This document shows, piece by piece, positions 42,921 to 51,655 of a stretch of 64,000 nt of DNA. Origin of the DNA: Hydrogenophaga sp. (lineage in GTDB: Bacteria > Pseudomonadota > Gammaproteobacteria > Burkholderiales > Burkholderiaceae_C). A program made the position numbers and the translations under genes. The notes under the pieces are model-generated. The model saw only the letters and a list, made by a program, of their open reading frames with translations. It searched no databases and had not been told where the DNA came from. Where the stretch lies: positions 24,419 to 88,418 of the forward strand of contig JAURYH010000005.1 of assembly GCA_030653975.1 (NCBI GenBank), written 5' to 3'. Numbering within the stretch: position 1 is the stretch's first letter; each line of letters begins with the position of its first letter.

Positions 42921-43895
42921 ATGAAACGTCGCACTTTCCAACTCTCCATGGCCGTTGCCGCCATCGCGTTTTCCACCTCGGCCTTCGCCCAGGCCAAGTG
43001 GGACCTGGCCACCGCTTACCCGGCCAGCAACTTCCACACGGTCAACATCAGCCAGTTCGCGGCCGATGTGGACAAGGCCAGCGGCGGCAAGCTCAAGATG
43101 ACGGTGCACGCCAACGCCTCGCTGTTCAAGGCGCCCGAGATCAAGCGCGCGGTGCAGGGCGGTCAGGCCCAGGCCGGCGAGATCCTGCTGGTGAACTACC
43201 AGAACGAATGGCAGGTGTTCGGCGCCGACGGCCTGCCGTTCCTGGCCGACAGCTACGACGAAGCGGCCAAGCTCTGGAAGGTGCAACGCCCGGTGCTGGA
43301 GAAGAAGCTGGCCGAGCAGGGCATGATGGTCCTGTTTGCCGTGCCGTGGCCACCGCAGGGCGTGTACAGCAAGAAGCCGCTGAACAGCGCGGCCGATCTC
43401 AAGGGCATCAAGTGGCGCGCCTACAGCCCGGCCACCGCCCGCATCGCCGAGCTGGTGGGCGCTCAGCCCGTCACCGTGCAGGCCGCCGAGGTCAGCCAGG
43501 CCTTCGCCACCGGCGTGACCGAAAGCATGATGTCCAGCGGCTCCACCGGCGCCGACGCCAAGCTGTACGAACACGTGAAGTACTGGTACGACACCCAGGC
43601 CTGGTTGCCCAAGAACGCGCTGCTGGTGAACAAGAAGGCCTTCGACGCGCTGGACAAGCCGACGCAGGACGCCGTGCTGAAAGCCGCCGCCGACGCCGAG
43701 ACCCGCGGCTGGGCCGAAAGCAAGAAGGCCAACGGCGAAAGCCTGGACAAGCTCAAGGCCGGCGGCATGCAGATCCTGCCGGCGCCCGCGCCGCTCACCG
43801 CCGACATGAAGAAGGTGGGTGACACCATGCTCCAGGAGTGGCTGGCCAAGGCCGGACCTGAAGGCCAGGCCATGATCGACGCCTTCCGCAAGTGA
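42921..43895 (+). CDS. TRAP transporter substrate-binding protein (DctP family)
   Basis: A 324-residue periplasmic protein with signal peptide (MAVAAIAFSTSAFAQ). The body is a DctP-type TRAP receptor: WDLATAYPASNFHTVNISQFAADVDKASGGKLKM, VQGGQAQAGEILL, LKGIKWRAYSPATARIAELVGAQPVTV, AEVSQAFATGVTESMMSSGSTG. The Arg in KWRAYSP is the usual carboxylate anchor, so the ligand is probably an organic acid. Adjacent pxp genes hint at pyroglutamate or a related acid, which is inference. Confidence 0.92.
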   Translation: MKRRTFQLSMAVAAIAFSTSAFAQAKWDLATAYPASNFHTVNISQFAADVDKASGGKLKMTVHANASLFKAPEIKRAVQGGQAQAGEILLVNYQNEWQVFGADGLPFLADSYDEAAKLWKVQRPVLEKKLAEQGMMVLFAVPWPPQGVYSKKPLNSAADLKGIKWRAYSPATARIAELVGAQPVTVQAAEVSQAFATGVTESMMSSGSTGADAKLYEHVKYWYDTQAWLPKNALLVNKKAFDALDKPTQDAVLKAAADAETRGWAESKKANGESLDKLKAGGMQILPAPAPLTADMKKVGDTMLQEWLAKAGPEGQAMIDAFRK

Positions 43896-44416
43896 GCCAC
43901 GGCAGCGCCATGCGACGCACGCTGGATGCCTTGTACGACGGCTGCGCCTGGCTCGCGGCGGTGTTCATGATCGGCGTGCTGGTCATGGTGCTGCTGTCGG
44001 TGCTGGGCCGGCAGTTCCAGTTTCATGTGCCGGGCACCGACGCCTACGCCGGCTACGCCATGGCATCAGCCGGTTTTCTGGCCCTGGCGCACACGCTCAA
44101 GCGCAACGAACACATCCGCGTCACGTTGGTGCTGGGCCAGCTCACGGGCCGTGCCCGTCGGGGCCTGGAGCTGTGGTCCCTGAGCGCGGCGGTGTTGCTC
44201 TCAGGCCTGTTCGCCTGGTACGCGGCACGCCTGGTGTGGCAGTCGATCGAGTTCCACGACATCTCCACCGGCAACGACGCCACACCGCTGTGGATGCCCC
44301 AGCTCGCGATGGCGTTCGGCACCTTGGTGCTGTTCATTGCTTTTGTGGACGAGTGGGTGCTCGAAGCGCGCGGTCAGCGTCAACGCCACGACGGATCGGA
44401 GACCCGCCATGAATGA
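43892..44416 (+). CDS. TRAP transporter small permease (DctQ)
   Basis: A 174-residue protein with four transmembrane helices (LAAVFMIGVLVMVLLSVLG, MASAGFLALAHTL, SLSAAVLLSGLFAWYAARLV, MAFGTLVLFIAFVDEWV). The GTG at 43892 overlaps the dctP stop by GTGA; ATG 43910 (MRRTLDALYDG) is an equally possible start. It stabilises the large permease DctM. Confidence 0.9.
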   Translation: MSHGSAMRRTLDALYDGCAWLAAVFMIGVLVMVLLSVLGRQFQFHVPGTDAYAGYAMASAGFLALAHTLKRNEHIRVTLVLGQLTGRARRGLELWSLSAAVLLSGLFAWYAARLVWQSIEFHDISTGNDATPLWMPQLAMAFGTLVLFIAFVDEWVLEARGQRQRHDGSETRHE

Positions 44417-45704
44417 GATGGTCGTCACCGGTTTCCTGATCGTCACCCTGTTCGCCCTGCTGGGCAGCGGTGTCTGGATTGGCCTCACGCTGGCCGGCGT
44501 GGCGTGGATCGGCATGGAGCTGTTTTCTTCGCGCAGCGCGGGCGACGCCATGGCCGTCACCATCTGGGGCTCGGCCAGCAGCTGGACGTTGACGGCTCTG
44601 CCGCTGTTCATCTGGATGGGCGAAATCCTGTTCCGCACCAAGCTGTCGGAAAACATGTTCAAGGGCCTGGCGCCCTGGGTCAACGCGCTGCCGGGCCGTC
44701 TGCTGCACACCAACATCCTGGGCAGCACCATCTTTGCGGCGGTGTCGGGTTCGTCGGCCGCGACCTGCGCCACCATCGGCAAGATGACCATCCCCGAGCT
44801 GACCGAGCGCGGTTACCCGGTTGAACGCGTCATCGGTTCGCTGGGCGGCGCGAGCACGCTGGGCCTGCTGATCCCGCCGTCGATCGTGATGATCGTCTAC
44901 GGCGTGGCGGCCGAAGTCTCGATTGCCAAGCTGTTCGTGGCGGGCATGATGCCCGGTTTGTTGCTCGCGGGTTTGTTCAGTGGCTACCTGATGGTCTGGT
45001 CGCTGCTCAACCCCGACAAGATCCCCGAGGCCGATCCCGGCATGGGTTTCACCGACAAGCTGCGCGCGTCCAGCGAGCTGATTCCGGTGGTGCTGCTCAT
45101 CGGTGGTGTGATCGGCTCGATCTACGTGGGCGTGGCCACCGCCACCGAGGCGGCCGCCATCGGCGTGGTGGGCTCGCTGGCGTTGTCGGCCTACCAAAAG
45201 TCGTTGAGCTGGCAGACCTTCAAGGCCGCGCTGCTGGGCGCGACACGGCTGTATTGCATGATGGCGCTGATCCTTGCCGGGGCCGCCTTTCTCACGCTGT
45301 CGATGGGCTACATCGGCCTGCCGCGCCACCTGGCCGAGTGGGTGGGCTCGCTGGGCCTGTCGCCGGGCCTGCTGCTGATCGCGCTGGCGCTGTTCTTCAT
45401 CCTGCTGGGCTGTTTTCTCGACGGCATCTCCATGATCGTGCTGACCATGGGCGTGCTGATCCCGACGGTACAGGCTGCGGGCATCGACCTGATCTGGTTC
45501 GGCATCTTCGTCGTCATCGTGGTGGAGATGGCGCAGATCACGCCGCCGGTGGGCTTCAACCTGTTCGTGCTGCAGGGCATGACGAAGCGCGAGATCAACT
45601 GGATCGCCAGGGTCTGCCTGCCTTACTTCCTGCTCATGGTGCTGGCCGTGTGCCTGCTGTTCTGGTTTCCGCAGATCGTGATGTGGCTGCCGGGACGCAT
45701 GTGA
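44409..45704 (+). CDS. TRAP transporter large permease (DctM)
   Basis: A 431-residue permease with about 12 helices. Family signs: PLFIWMGEILFRTKLSENMF, GSTIFAAVSGSSAATCATIGKMTIPEL, GGASTLGLLIPPSIVMIVYGVAAE and ITPPVGFNLFVLQGM. The start overlaps dctQ by 8 bases (ATGAATGA), so dctPQM is one coupled operon using a sodium gradient. Confidence 0.94.
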   Translation: MNEMVVTGFLIVTLFALLGSGVWIGLTLAGVAWIGMELFSSRSAGDAMAVTIWGSASSWTLTALPLFIWMGEILFRTKLSENMFKGLAPWVNALPGRLLHTNILGSTIFAAVSGSSAATCATIGKMTIPELTERGYPVERVIGSLGGASTLGLLIPPSIVMIVYGVAAEVSIAKLFVAGMMPGLLLAGLFSGYLMVWSLLNPDKIPEADPGMGFTDKLRASSELIPVVLLIGGVIGSIYVGVATATEAAAIGVVGSLALSAYQKSLSWQTFKAALLGATRLYCMMALILAGAAFLTLSMGYIGLPRHLAEWVGSLGLSPGLLLIALALFFILLGCFLDGISMIVLTMGVLIPTVQAAGIDLIWFGIFVVIVVEMAQITPPVGFNLFVLQGMTKREINWIARVCLPYFLLMVLAVCLLFWFPQIVMWLPGRM

Positions 45705-45713
45705 ACGACCCGT

Positions 45714-46982
45714 TCAGTCCCGCAGGAATCGCCCGGGTCTGAACGGGCTCGAATCGATGGTGGTGGGCTCGCCCAGCATGAGCTGCGCCAGCAGCTCACC
45801 AGTGCCCGGCCCCGTCGAGAACCCGATGTGCTGGTGCCCCAGCGCCAGCCAGACGCCGGGTTGGCCGGGGCATTCGCCCACCATCGGGCGGCTGTCGGGC
45901 AGGGTGGGGCGGCTGCCCAGCCAGTCGGGTTCTGCCGTGCGTTCGCCCAACGCCAGCGCCTCGCGCGCGGCACGCTCGGCGGCATCCAGCTGCGCCAGCC
46001 GCGGTGGCGCCTGTTGTGCGTTCAGCTCCACGCCGGTGGTCAGTCGCAGGCCTTGCACCATGGGCGCGAGCACGTAGCCGGCCGTCGTGTCGTACACCGG
46101 CCGGTTCAGGGTTGCGCCCTGAGCCGGGGAGAAGTGGCGGTGGTAGCCGCGCTCAAAGCCCATGGGCAGCTTCAAGCTGAACTGCTGTTGCAGGAAGTCG
46201 CGCGACCACGGGCCGAGTGCGAGCACCACGTGGTCGGCGCGCAGGGTGCTTCCATCGGAGGTGCTGATGCTCCAGTCCTCGCTGTCCCGGCGCAGTCGCG
46301 TGGCTTCGGAAGTCACCACCTGTCCACCCAGTTCCACCAGCCAGCGCGCGTAGGCGCGCACGATCTCGCCCGGGCTGTCCACCGAGCTGGCGTCTTTCAC
46401 CCACAGGGCTTTGCGGAAGATGGGCTGCAGGTGCGGTTCCAGGTCGTGCAGCTCGTGCGGGTCCAGCGTGGCGGTGGCCACACCGAAGCGGGCCAGCGTC
46501 TCGCGCCCGAAAGCGCCCGATTCGTAACCGGCCTCGCTGCGGTAGAGGAACAGCCAGCCCTCGTCGCGGCGGCGTTGTGCGACACCCGCCGCGTCCATCC
46601 ACCGGCGGTGCAGCTCACCCGAGTGCCGGATGAGCGCGTCCAGCGCAGTCGTGGTTTCGCGGAAGGCCTGCTCGCGCGCATGGGACAGGAACGCCAGACC
46701 CCAGCGCCACTGGCCCAGCATCGCCAGCGGGCTGTAGCGAAAACCCGGGCTGCGCCCGCGCAGCAGACCCGGTAACTGCGACCACAGCCGGGGGTGGTTG
46801 AAGGGCATGAGCGAGCTGCGCGCCAGCACGCCGGCGTTGCCGTGTGAGGTGGCGGCCCCCGGGCCCAGCGGGTCGATCACGATCACCTCCAGGCCGCGCT
46901 GGCGCAGCGAGAGCGCACAGGCGATGCCCACCATGCCGGCGCCCAGCACCACCACCTGTTGTCCCCGCCTGGCCTGCGTCAT
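45714..46982 (-). CDS. FAD-dependent D-amino-acid dehydrogenase-like oxidoreductase
   Basis: A 422-residue DAO-fold flavoprotein. The FAD motif is VVLGAGMVGIACALSLRQRGLEVIVID; then GPGAATSHGNAGVLARSSLMPFNHP, VKDASSVDSPGEIVRAYARWL and GHQHIGFSTGPGTGELLAQLM. It resembles DadA, which oxidises D-amino acids to keto acids and passes electrons to quinones. Gene order next to a TRAP transporter, a racemase-like gene and pxp genes suggests amino-acid or opine catabolism. A fine substrate is not readable. Convergent with dctM. Confidence 0.88.
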   Translation of the reverse strand: MTQARRGQQVVVLGAGMVGIACALSLRQRGLEVIVIDPLGPGAATSHGNAGVLARSSLMPFNHPRLWSQLPGLLRGRSPGFRYSPLAMLGQWRWGLAFLSHAREQAFRETTTALDALIRHSGELHRRWMDAAGVAQRRRDEGWLFLYRSEAGYESGAFGRETLARFGVATATLDPHELHDLEPHLQPIFRKALWVKDASSVDSPGEIVRAYARWLVELGGQVVTSEATRLRRDSEDWSISTSDGSTLRADHVVLALGPWSRDFLQQQFSLKLPMGFERGYHRHFSPAQGATLNRPVYDTTAGYVLAPMVQGLRLTTGVELNAQQAPPRLAQLDAAERAAREALALGERTAEPDWLGSRPTLPDSRPMVGECPGQPGVWLALGHQHIGFSTGPGTGELLAQLMLGEPTTIDSSPFRPGRFLRD

Positions 46983-47031
46983 GCTCCAATGATCCCTTCG
47001 TGGATGTTTCTACAACCCGCAGCTTACCGTC

Positions 47032-47721
47032 ATGATGAGCACGAAGACCGCAACCGAAGCATGCCTCGGTGTGATCATGCTGGACACCCTCTTCCCGCGC
47101 CCGCCAGGCGACATCGGCAGCCCGGTCACCTGGGCCCGCGCCGGCATCCCGGTGCGCTTCATCACCGTGCCGGGGGCTTCGGCCCGGCGCGTGGTGATGG
47201 CGCAGGACCCGGCGCTGCTCGGCCCCTTTGTGGAGGCCGCCCGTTCGCTGGCCGGTCAGGGTGCCCGGCTTATCACCACCAGTTGCGGTTTTCTCGCCGG
47301 CTGGCAGGCCGAATTGCAGGCGGCGGTGGACGTGCCCGTGATCACCTCCAGCCTGCTGCAATGCGCCCGGCTGCCGACACCGGGCATCGTCACCTTCGAC
47401 GCCGCTTCCTTGCATGCCGGGTTGCTGCAGCGGGCGGGCGTACCGGCGGGTACCCCCGTGGAGGGACTGCGACCCGGTTGTGAGCTGCAGTCGCGCATCC
47501 TGGCCGACGACACCGCGCTGGACCTGCGGCAGGCATCGGATGACGTGGTGGAGGCTGCGATGCGCCTGGTGGCGCGGCATCCCGAGGTGCAGCACCTGGT
47601 GCTGGAATGCACCAACATGCCGCCATACCGGGCAGCCGTGGCCCAAGCCACCGGAAGGCCGGTGCACGACCTTGAATCCTGGCTGCTGGAAATCTGGCGA
47701 CAGCAGCGCGCAGAAAACTGA
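47032..47721 (+). CDS. Aspartate/glutamate racemase-superfamily protein
   Basis: A 229-residue protein of the Asp/Glu/hydantoin racemase fold. The two catalytic-Cys motifs appear as LITTSCGFLAGWQ and LVLECTNMPPYR, each with Cys placed as in the family. It is divergent from the D-amino-acid dehydrogenase-like gene (48 bases), which makes a racemase plus dehydrogenase pair likely. Whether it racemises Asp, Glu, pyroglutamate or a related acid is not clear. Confidence 0.85.
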   Translation: MMSTKTATEACLGVIMLDTLFPRPPGDIGSPVTWARAGIPVRFITVPGASARRVVMAQDPALLGPFVEAARSLAGQGARLITTSCGFLAGWQAELQAAVDVPVITSSLLQCARLPTPGIVTFDAASLHAGLLQRAGVPAGTPVEGLRPGCELQSRILADDTALDLRQASDDVVEAAMRLVARHPEVQHLVLECTNMPPYRAAVAQATGRPVHDLESWLLEIWRQQRAEN

Positions 47722-47748
47722 GACAGAAGAGCGGAAGTTCAACCCAGA

Positions 47749-47911
47749 ACGCCGCGGAACCGGCTCCGCCGGGCCGCCAGCGTGCCTTGCAGGCCGCGTC
47801 AGCGTCTGAGCCGCTGACTCTTCGTCCCGTCCAAGCCTGCGCAGGCAGGCTTGGAGCCGTGGTCCTCAGCCCCCTGGGGGGTGACGCACCGCAGGTGCGG
47901 CGCGGGGGGCA
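47749..47911. repeat. Dispersed structured repeat (family A, inverted)
   Basis: Between convergent genes. CCAAGCCTGC (47831-47840) pairs with GCAGGCTTGG (47845-47854), loop GCAG, in opposite orientation to 11571-11710 and 21536-21665. It also has CCGGCTCCGCCGGG and CCCCCTGGGGGG. Confidence 0.82.
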
Positions 47912-49057
47912 TCACAACTCTTCTACGCGCCGGGCCGGGTAGCTGTCCCAGCTCTGGCAGCCCGGGCATTGCCAGAAGTGCTGTCGGGCCTCGAAGCCGC
48001 AGGCTGCACATCGGTAGCGTTTGAGCGGATTGCTGGCCTGCTCCAGTGCGCTGTGCACCGGTTTCTGCGCGCGCGGGTCCGACAGGGTTTCGCCGGCCAG
48101 CCACTGGGTGGCCAACACCAGCGAGGGCTCGCGTTCCAGGTGGTTGAGGTAGCGGGCACGGGCGCTTTCAGCGTCGGGGCTCAGCTTGGCCAAGGCTTCG
48201 GTCACATCGAGCGAAGGCCCATGTTGGTGGGCGGCTTGCAGCAGCTCCAGGATCTCGGCCTGCCGCCCCGTCTGCTGCGCCAGTTCCGCGAGCGAATGGG
48301 CGGCCAGCGGCAGGCCTTGCGGCGCCTGGTGCGCCAGTTGTTTCAAGGCCGCCAGTGCACCGGCGGCATCGCCTTGCTGGGCCTTGAGCGCAGAGAGCGC
48401 CATCCAGCCCCGGGGCAACTGCGGCGCGTGCTGCACCGCCTCACCCAGCAGGCGCTGCGCCAGCGCGGTGTCACCGTTTTTCTGGGCCAGTTCGGCTTCT
48501 TCGCACTGGTAGTGCGCCAGTCGGGTGGTGAAGCTGCCTTGTTCGGCCGCTTCGAGGCGTTGCGCAATGGTCTGGGCCTGGCGCCAGTCGCGTGAACGTT
48601 CGTAGATGGACAGCAGCGCCAGCAAGGCTTCGCCCTCGAAGGCCGAACCTTCAAGCTTGTGCAGGGCTGCTTCGGCGCGGTCAAGCAAACCGGCCTTGAG
48701 GAAGTCCAGCGCCAAGGCGTGCTGGGCGCGGTCCCGGTCCTTGCGGTTGATGTCGGCTCGGCCCAGCAGATGTTCGTGCACGCGCACGGCGCGGTCGTAG
48801 TCCCCCCGGCGGCGAAATAGATTGCCCAAGGCGAAGTGCAGTTCGGCGGTGTCGGGGTCGCCCTGCACGGCTTCGATGAAGGCATCGATGGCCTGGTCCT
48901 GCTGCTCGTTGAGCAGGTGGTTCAGGCCCCGGAAGTAGGCTTTGGGTGTCTGGCGGCTCTCGATGCGCCACTGCCGCAGATCGAGCCTTGAGGCGACCCA
49001 GCCGAGTGCAAACGCGATGGGCAGGCCCCAGAGCAGCCAGGTGAGATCAAGATCCAT
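47912..49057 (-). CDS. lapB: LapB/YciM, LPS assembly heat-shock-linked protein
   Basis: A 381-residue protein. One N-terminal transmembrane helix (LLWGLPIAFALGWVASRLDL) anchors a series of TPR repeats (~50-320). A rubredoxin-like knuckle ends it (CAACGFEARQHFWQCPGCQSWDSYP). In Enterobacteria LapB controls LpxC turnover with FtsH, tuning lipopolysaccharide synthesis. It lies 6 bases after lapA in the typical lapA-lapB pair. Confidence 0.93.
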   Translation of the reverse strand: MDLDLTWLLWGLPIAFALGWVASRLDLRQWRIESRQTPKAYFRGLNHLLNEQQDQAIDAFIEAVQGDPDTAELHFALGNLFRRRGDYDRAVRVHEHLLGRADINRKDRDRAQHALALDFLKAGLLDRAEAALHKLEGSAFEGEALLALLSIYERSRDWRQAQTIAQRLEAAEQGSFTTRLAHYQCEEAELAQKNGDTALAQRLLGEAVQHAPQLPRGWMALSALKAQQGDAAGALAALKQLAHQAPQGLPLAAHSLAELAQQTGRQAEILELLQAAHQHGPSLDVTEALAKLSPDAESARARYLNHLEREPSLVLATQWLAGETLSDPRAQKPVHSALEQASNPLKRYRCAACGFEARQHFWQCPGCQSWDSYPARRVEEL

Positions 49058-49063
49058 GTCGCG

Positions 49064-49345
49064 TTACGGAGCGGGGGGCGTGAGGGTGTCAACGCCAGCA
49101 TCTGACGCGCTCAAACGGGGCGAGGCGGGTTGGCGCGCACGCCGCGCGCGCAGCCACAGCGGCAGCATCACGAGCACGCCCAGGCTCACACCCATCAGCA
49201 GGGCGATGAACAGCACCAGCACCAGCGGTGCCTGCCATTGGGCACCAAAGAACAGGTGCAGCGTGACCGCGTCCTGGTTGTTCAGCGCGAACGCGAAAAG
49301 TACAAAAAAAATGGCTGCGTTGAGCAGCCACATCAGGTATTTCAA
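49064..49345 (-). CDS. lapA: LapA, small membrane protein
   Basis: A 93-residue protein with two transmembrane helices (LMWLLNAAIFFVLFAFALNN, VLVLFIALLMGVSLGVLVML), basic loop and a Pro/Ala-rich tail. The sequence is typical of LapA (DUF1049), next to lapB. Confidence 0.9.
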   Translation of the reverse strand: MKYLMWLLNAAIFFVLFAFALNNQDAVTLHLFFGAQWQAPLVLVLFIALLMGVSLGVLVMLPLWLRARRARQPASPRLSASDAGVDTLTPPAP

Positions 49346-49391
49346 ATCATCCCCTCTGTGGTGGGACGATTGTAACGATCCAGTTTCTCGA

Positions 49392-49712
49392 TCAGTCCGC
49401 CTTTTTCGGCTCGCGACCCAGGATCTCGGCGGTCTTGGCGTCCACCTGTTCGCGCAGGGCTTTGCCTGGTTTGAAGTGGGGAACGCGCTTCTCCGGAATC
49501 ATCACGCTCTCGCCCGAACGCGGGTTGCGTCCGATGCGGGGTGAGCGGCGGTTGACGGAAAAACTGCCGAAGCCCCGGATTTCAATCCGGTGCCCTTTGA
49601 CCAAGGCATCACCCATCGCATCGAGGATCGCTTTGACGGCGAACTCGGCGTCGCGTTGGGTGAGCTGGCCAAAACGGCCGGCCAGTGCTTCAACGAGGTC
49701 GCTACGGGTCAT
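49392..49712 (-). CDS. ihfB: IHF beta subunit
   Basis: A 106-residue HU/IHF-fold DNA-bending protein: [66 protein letters not shown]. The Pro in GRNPRSGE is the intercalating residue. It lies downstream of rpsA as usual in proteobacteria. Confidence 0.95.
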   Translation of the reverse strand: MTRSDLVEALAGRFGQLTQRDAEFAVKAILDAMGDALVKGHRIEIRGFGSFSVNRRSPRIGRNPRSGESVMIPEKRVPHFKPGKALREQVDAKTAEILGREPKKAD

Positions 49713-49748
49713 GTCTGGGAAGGGGTTTGATCAAGGCTGACGGGCTGG

Positions 49749-49780
49749 TCCGGGCAGGTGCTGTGAAGCACCCGCCCGGA
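49749..49780 (-). other. Hairpin between rpsA and ihfB
   Basis: TCCGGGC (49749-49755) and GGTGCT (49757-49762) pair with AGCACC (49767-49772) and GCCCGGA (49774-49780), one mismatch, loop GTGA. No U-run follows, so it is probably a processing or 3'-end-protecting structure and not a full terminator. Confidence 0.5.
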
Positions 49781-49790
49781 TTCAGTCGGC

Positions 49791-51473
49791 TCAGTTGTTG
49801 TTGTCGAGCTTGGCGCGCAGCAGGGCGCCCAGGCTGGTGGTGCCGGCGTTTTCACGGGCCGACTGCTGGCTCAGGGACTGCATGGCTTCGTTCTGGTCAG
49901 CCATGTCCTTGGCCTTGATCGACAGCTGGATGTTGCGGGTCTTGCGATCCACGTTCATCACCACGGTGGTCACTTCGTCGCCTTCTTTCAGCACGTTGCG
50001 CGCGTCTTCCACGCGGTCACGGCTGATTTCGGAGGCGCGCAGGTAACCCAGCACGTCTTCACCCAGATCGATCTCGGCACCCTTGGCGTCAACCGTCTTG
50101 ACCTTGCCGGTCACGATGGAACCCTTGTCGTTCACCGACACGAAGGTGGTGAACGGGTCGCCGTCGAGCTGCTTGATGCCCAGGGAAATGCGCTCGCGCT
50201 CCACGTCGATGGCCAGCACGATGGCTTCGACTTCCTGGCCCTTCTTGAAGTTGCGCACGGCGGCTTCGCCGGTTTCGTTCCAGGACAGGTCGGACAGGTG
50301 CACCAGGCCGTCGATGCCGGCAGCCAGACCCACGAACACGCCGAAGTCGGTGATCGACTTGATCGGGCCCTTGACGCGGTCGCCGCGCTTGGTCTGCTCG
50401 GCAAACTCGTGCCAAGGGTTGGCGCGGCACTGCTTCATGCCCAGGGAGATGCGGCGCTTGTCTTCGTCGATGTCGAGCACCATGACTTCGACTTCGTCGC
50501 CCAGCGACACCAGCTTGGACGGGGCCACGTTTTTGTTGGTCCAGTCCATTTCAGAGACGTGCACCAGGCCTTCGATGCCCGGCTCCAGCTCAACGAATGC
50601 GCCGTAGTCGGCGATGTTGGTGATCTTGCCGAACATGCGCGTGCTTTGCGGGTAACGGCGTGCAACGCCCATCCACGGGTCGTCGCCCATCTGCTTCAGA
50701 CCCAGGGAAACGCGGTGCTTCTCGGTGTCGAACTTCAGGATCTTGGCGGTGATTTCCTGACCAGCCGTCACCACTTCGCTCGGGTGACGGACGCGGCGCC
50801 AGGCCATGTCGGTGATGTGCAGCAGGCCGTCGATACCGCCCAGGTCCACGAACGCACCGTATTCGGTGATGTTCTTGACCACGCCGTTGACGATGGCGCC
50901 TTCCTTCAGCGTGTCCATCAGCTTGGCGCGCTCTTCGCCCATGGAGGCTTCCACCACGGCGCGGCGGCTCAGCACCACGTTGTTGCGCTTGCGGTCCAGC
51001 TTGATGACCTTGAATTCCAGGGTCTTGTTTTCGTAAGGCGTGAGGTCTTTGGTCGGACGGCTGTCGACCAGCGAACCCGGCAGGAAGGCGCTGATGCCGT
51101 TGACCATGACCTTGAGGCCGCCCTTGACCTTGCTGGAGGTCGTGCCGGTGACGAATTCGCCCGACTCGAGCGCTTTTTCCAGCGACATCCAGGAGGCGAG
51201 GCGCTTGGCCTTGTCGCGCGACAGCAGGGTGTCGCCGAAGCCGTTTTCCACGGAGTCGATGGCGACCGACACGAAGTCGCCCACCTGGACTTCGAGCTCA
51301 CCCAGATCGTTCTTGAATTCGGCGAGCGGCACGTAGGCTTCGGACTTGAGGCCAGCGTTGACCACCACGTGGCTGTGTTCGATGCGAACCACTTCAGCGG
51401 TGATGACTTCGCCCGAGCGCATTTCAGCGCGTTTCAGGGATTCTTCGAACAGGGCGGCAAAAGATTCAGACAT
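49791..51473 (-). CDS. rpsA: Ribosomal protein S1
   Basis: A 560-residue protein with six S1 RNA-binding repeats, including the repeated [43 protein letters not shown] and [21 protein letters not shown]. The start at 51473 has AGGA upstream. It binds mRNA and 30S subunits during initiation. Flanked by the aroA-cmk fusion and ihfB. Confidence 0.97.
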   Translation of the reverse strand: MSESFAALFEESLKRAEMRSGEVITAEVVRIEHSHVVVNAGLKSEAYVPLAEFKNDLGELEVQVGDFVSVAIDSVENGFGDTLLSRDKAKRLASWMSLEKALESGEFVTGTTSSKVKGGLKVMVNGISAFLPGSLVDSRPTKDLTPYENKTLEFKVIKLDRKRNNVVLSRRAVVEASMGEERAKLMDTLKEGAIVNGVVKNITEYGAFVDLGGIDGLLHITDMAWRRVRHPSEVVTAGQEITAKILKFDTEKHRVSLGLKQMGDDPWMGVARRYPQSTRMFGKITNIADYGAFVELEPGIEGLVHVSEMDWTNKNVAPSKLVSLGDEVEVMVLDIDEDKRRISLGMKQCRANPWHEFAEQTKRGDRVKGPIKSITDFGVFVGLAAGIDGLVHLSDLSWNETGEAAVRNFKKGQEVEAIVLAIDVERERISLGIKQLDGDPFTTFVSVNDKGSIVTGKVKTVDAKGAEIDLGEDVLGYLRASEISRDRVEDARNVLKEGDEVTTVVMNVDRKTRNIQLSIKAKDMADQNEAMQSLSQQSARENAGTTSLGALLRAKLDNNN

Positions 51474-51655
51474 TGAATTTCCTAGAACCACTCAGCGTCG
51501 GCGCAGCAACCACAGTGAGGTGGCTGGAACGGGTAACGACGGTTGGGCGGCGTTGACATTGCGGTGCGTGGCACCGCGGGGTTAAGTGAAAGAACCATCG
51601 GGCCTGCGGGCTGTGAACGCCCGGCTGTGCCGTCTGGGCCATCAGGGTGGCGTTA

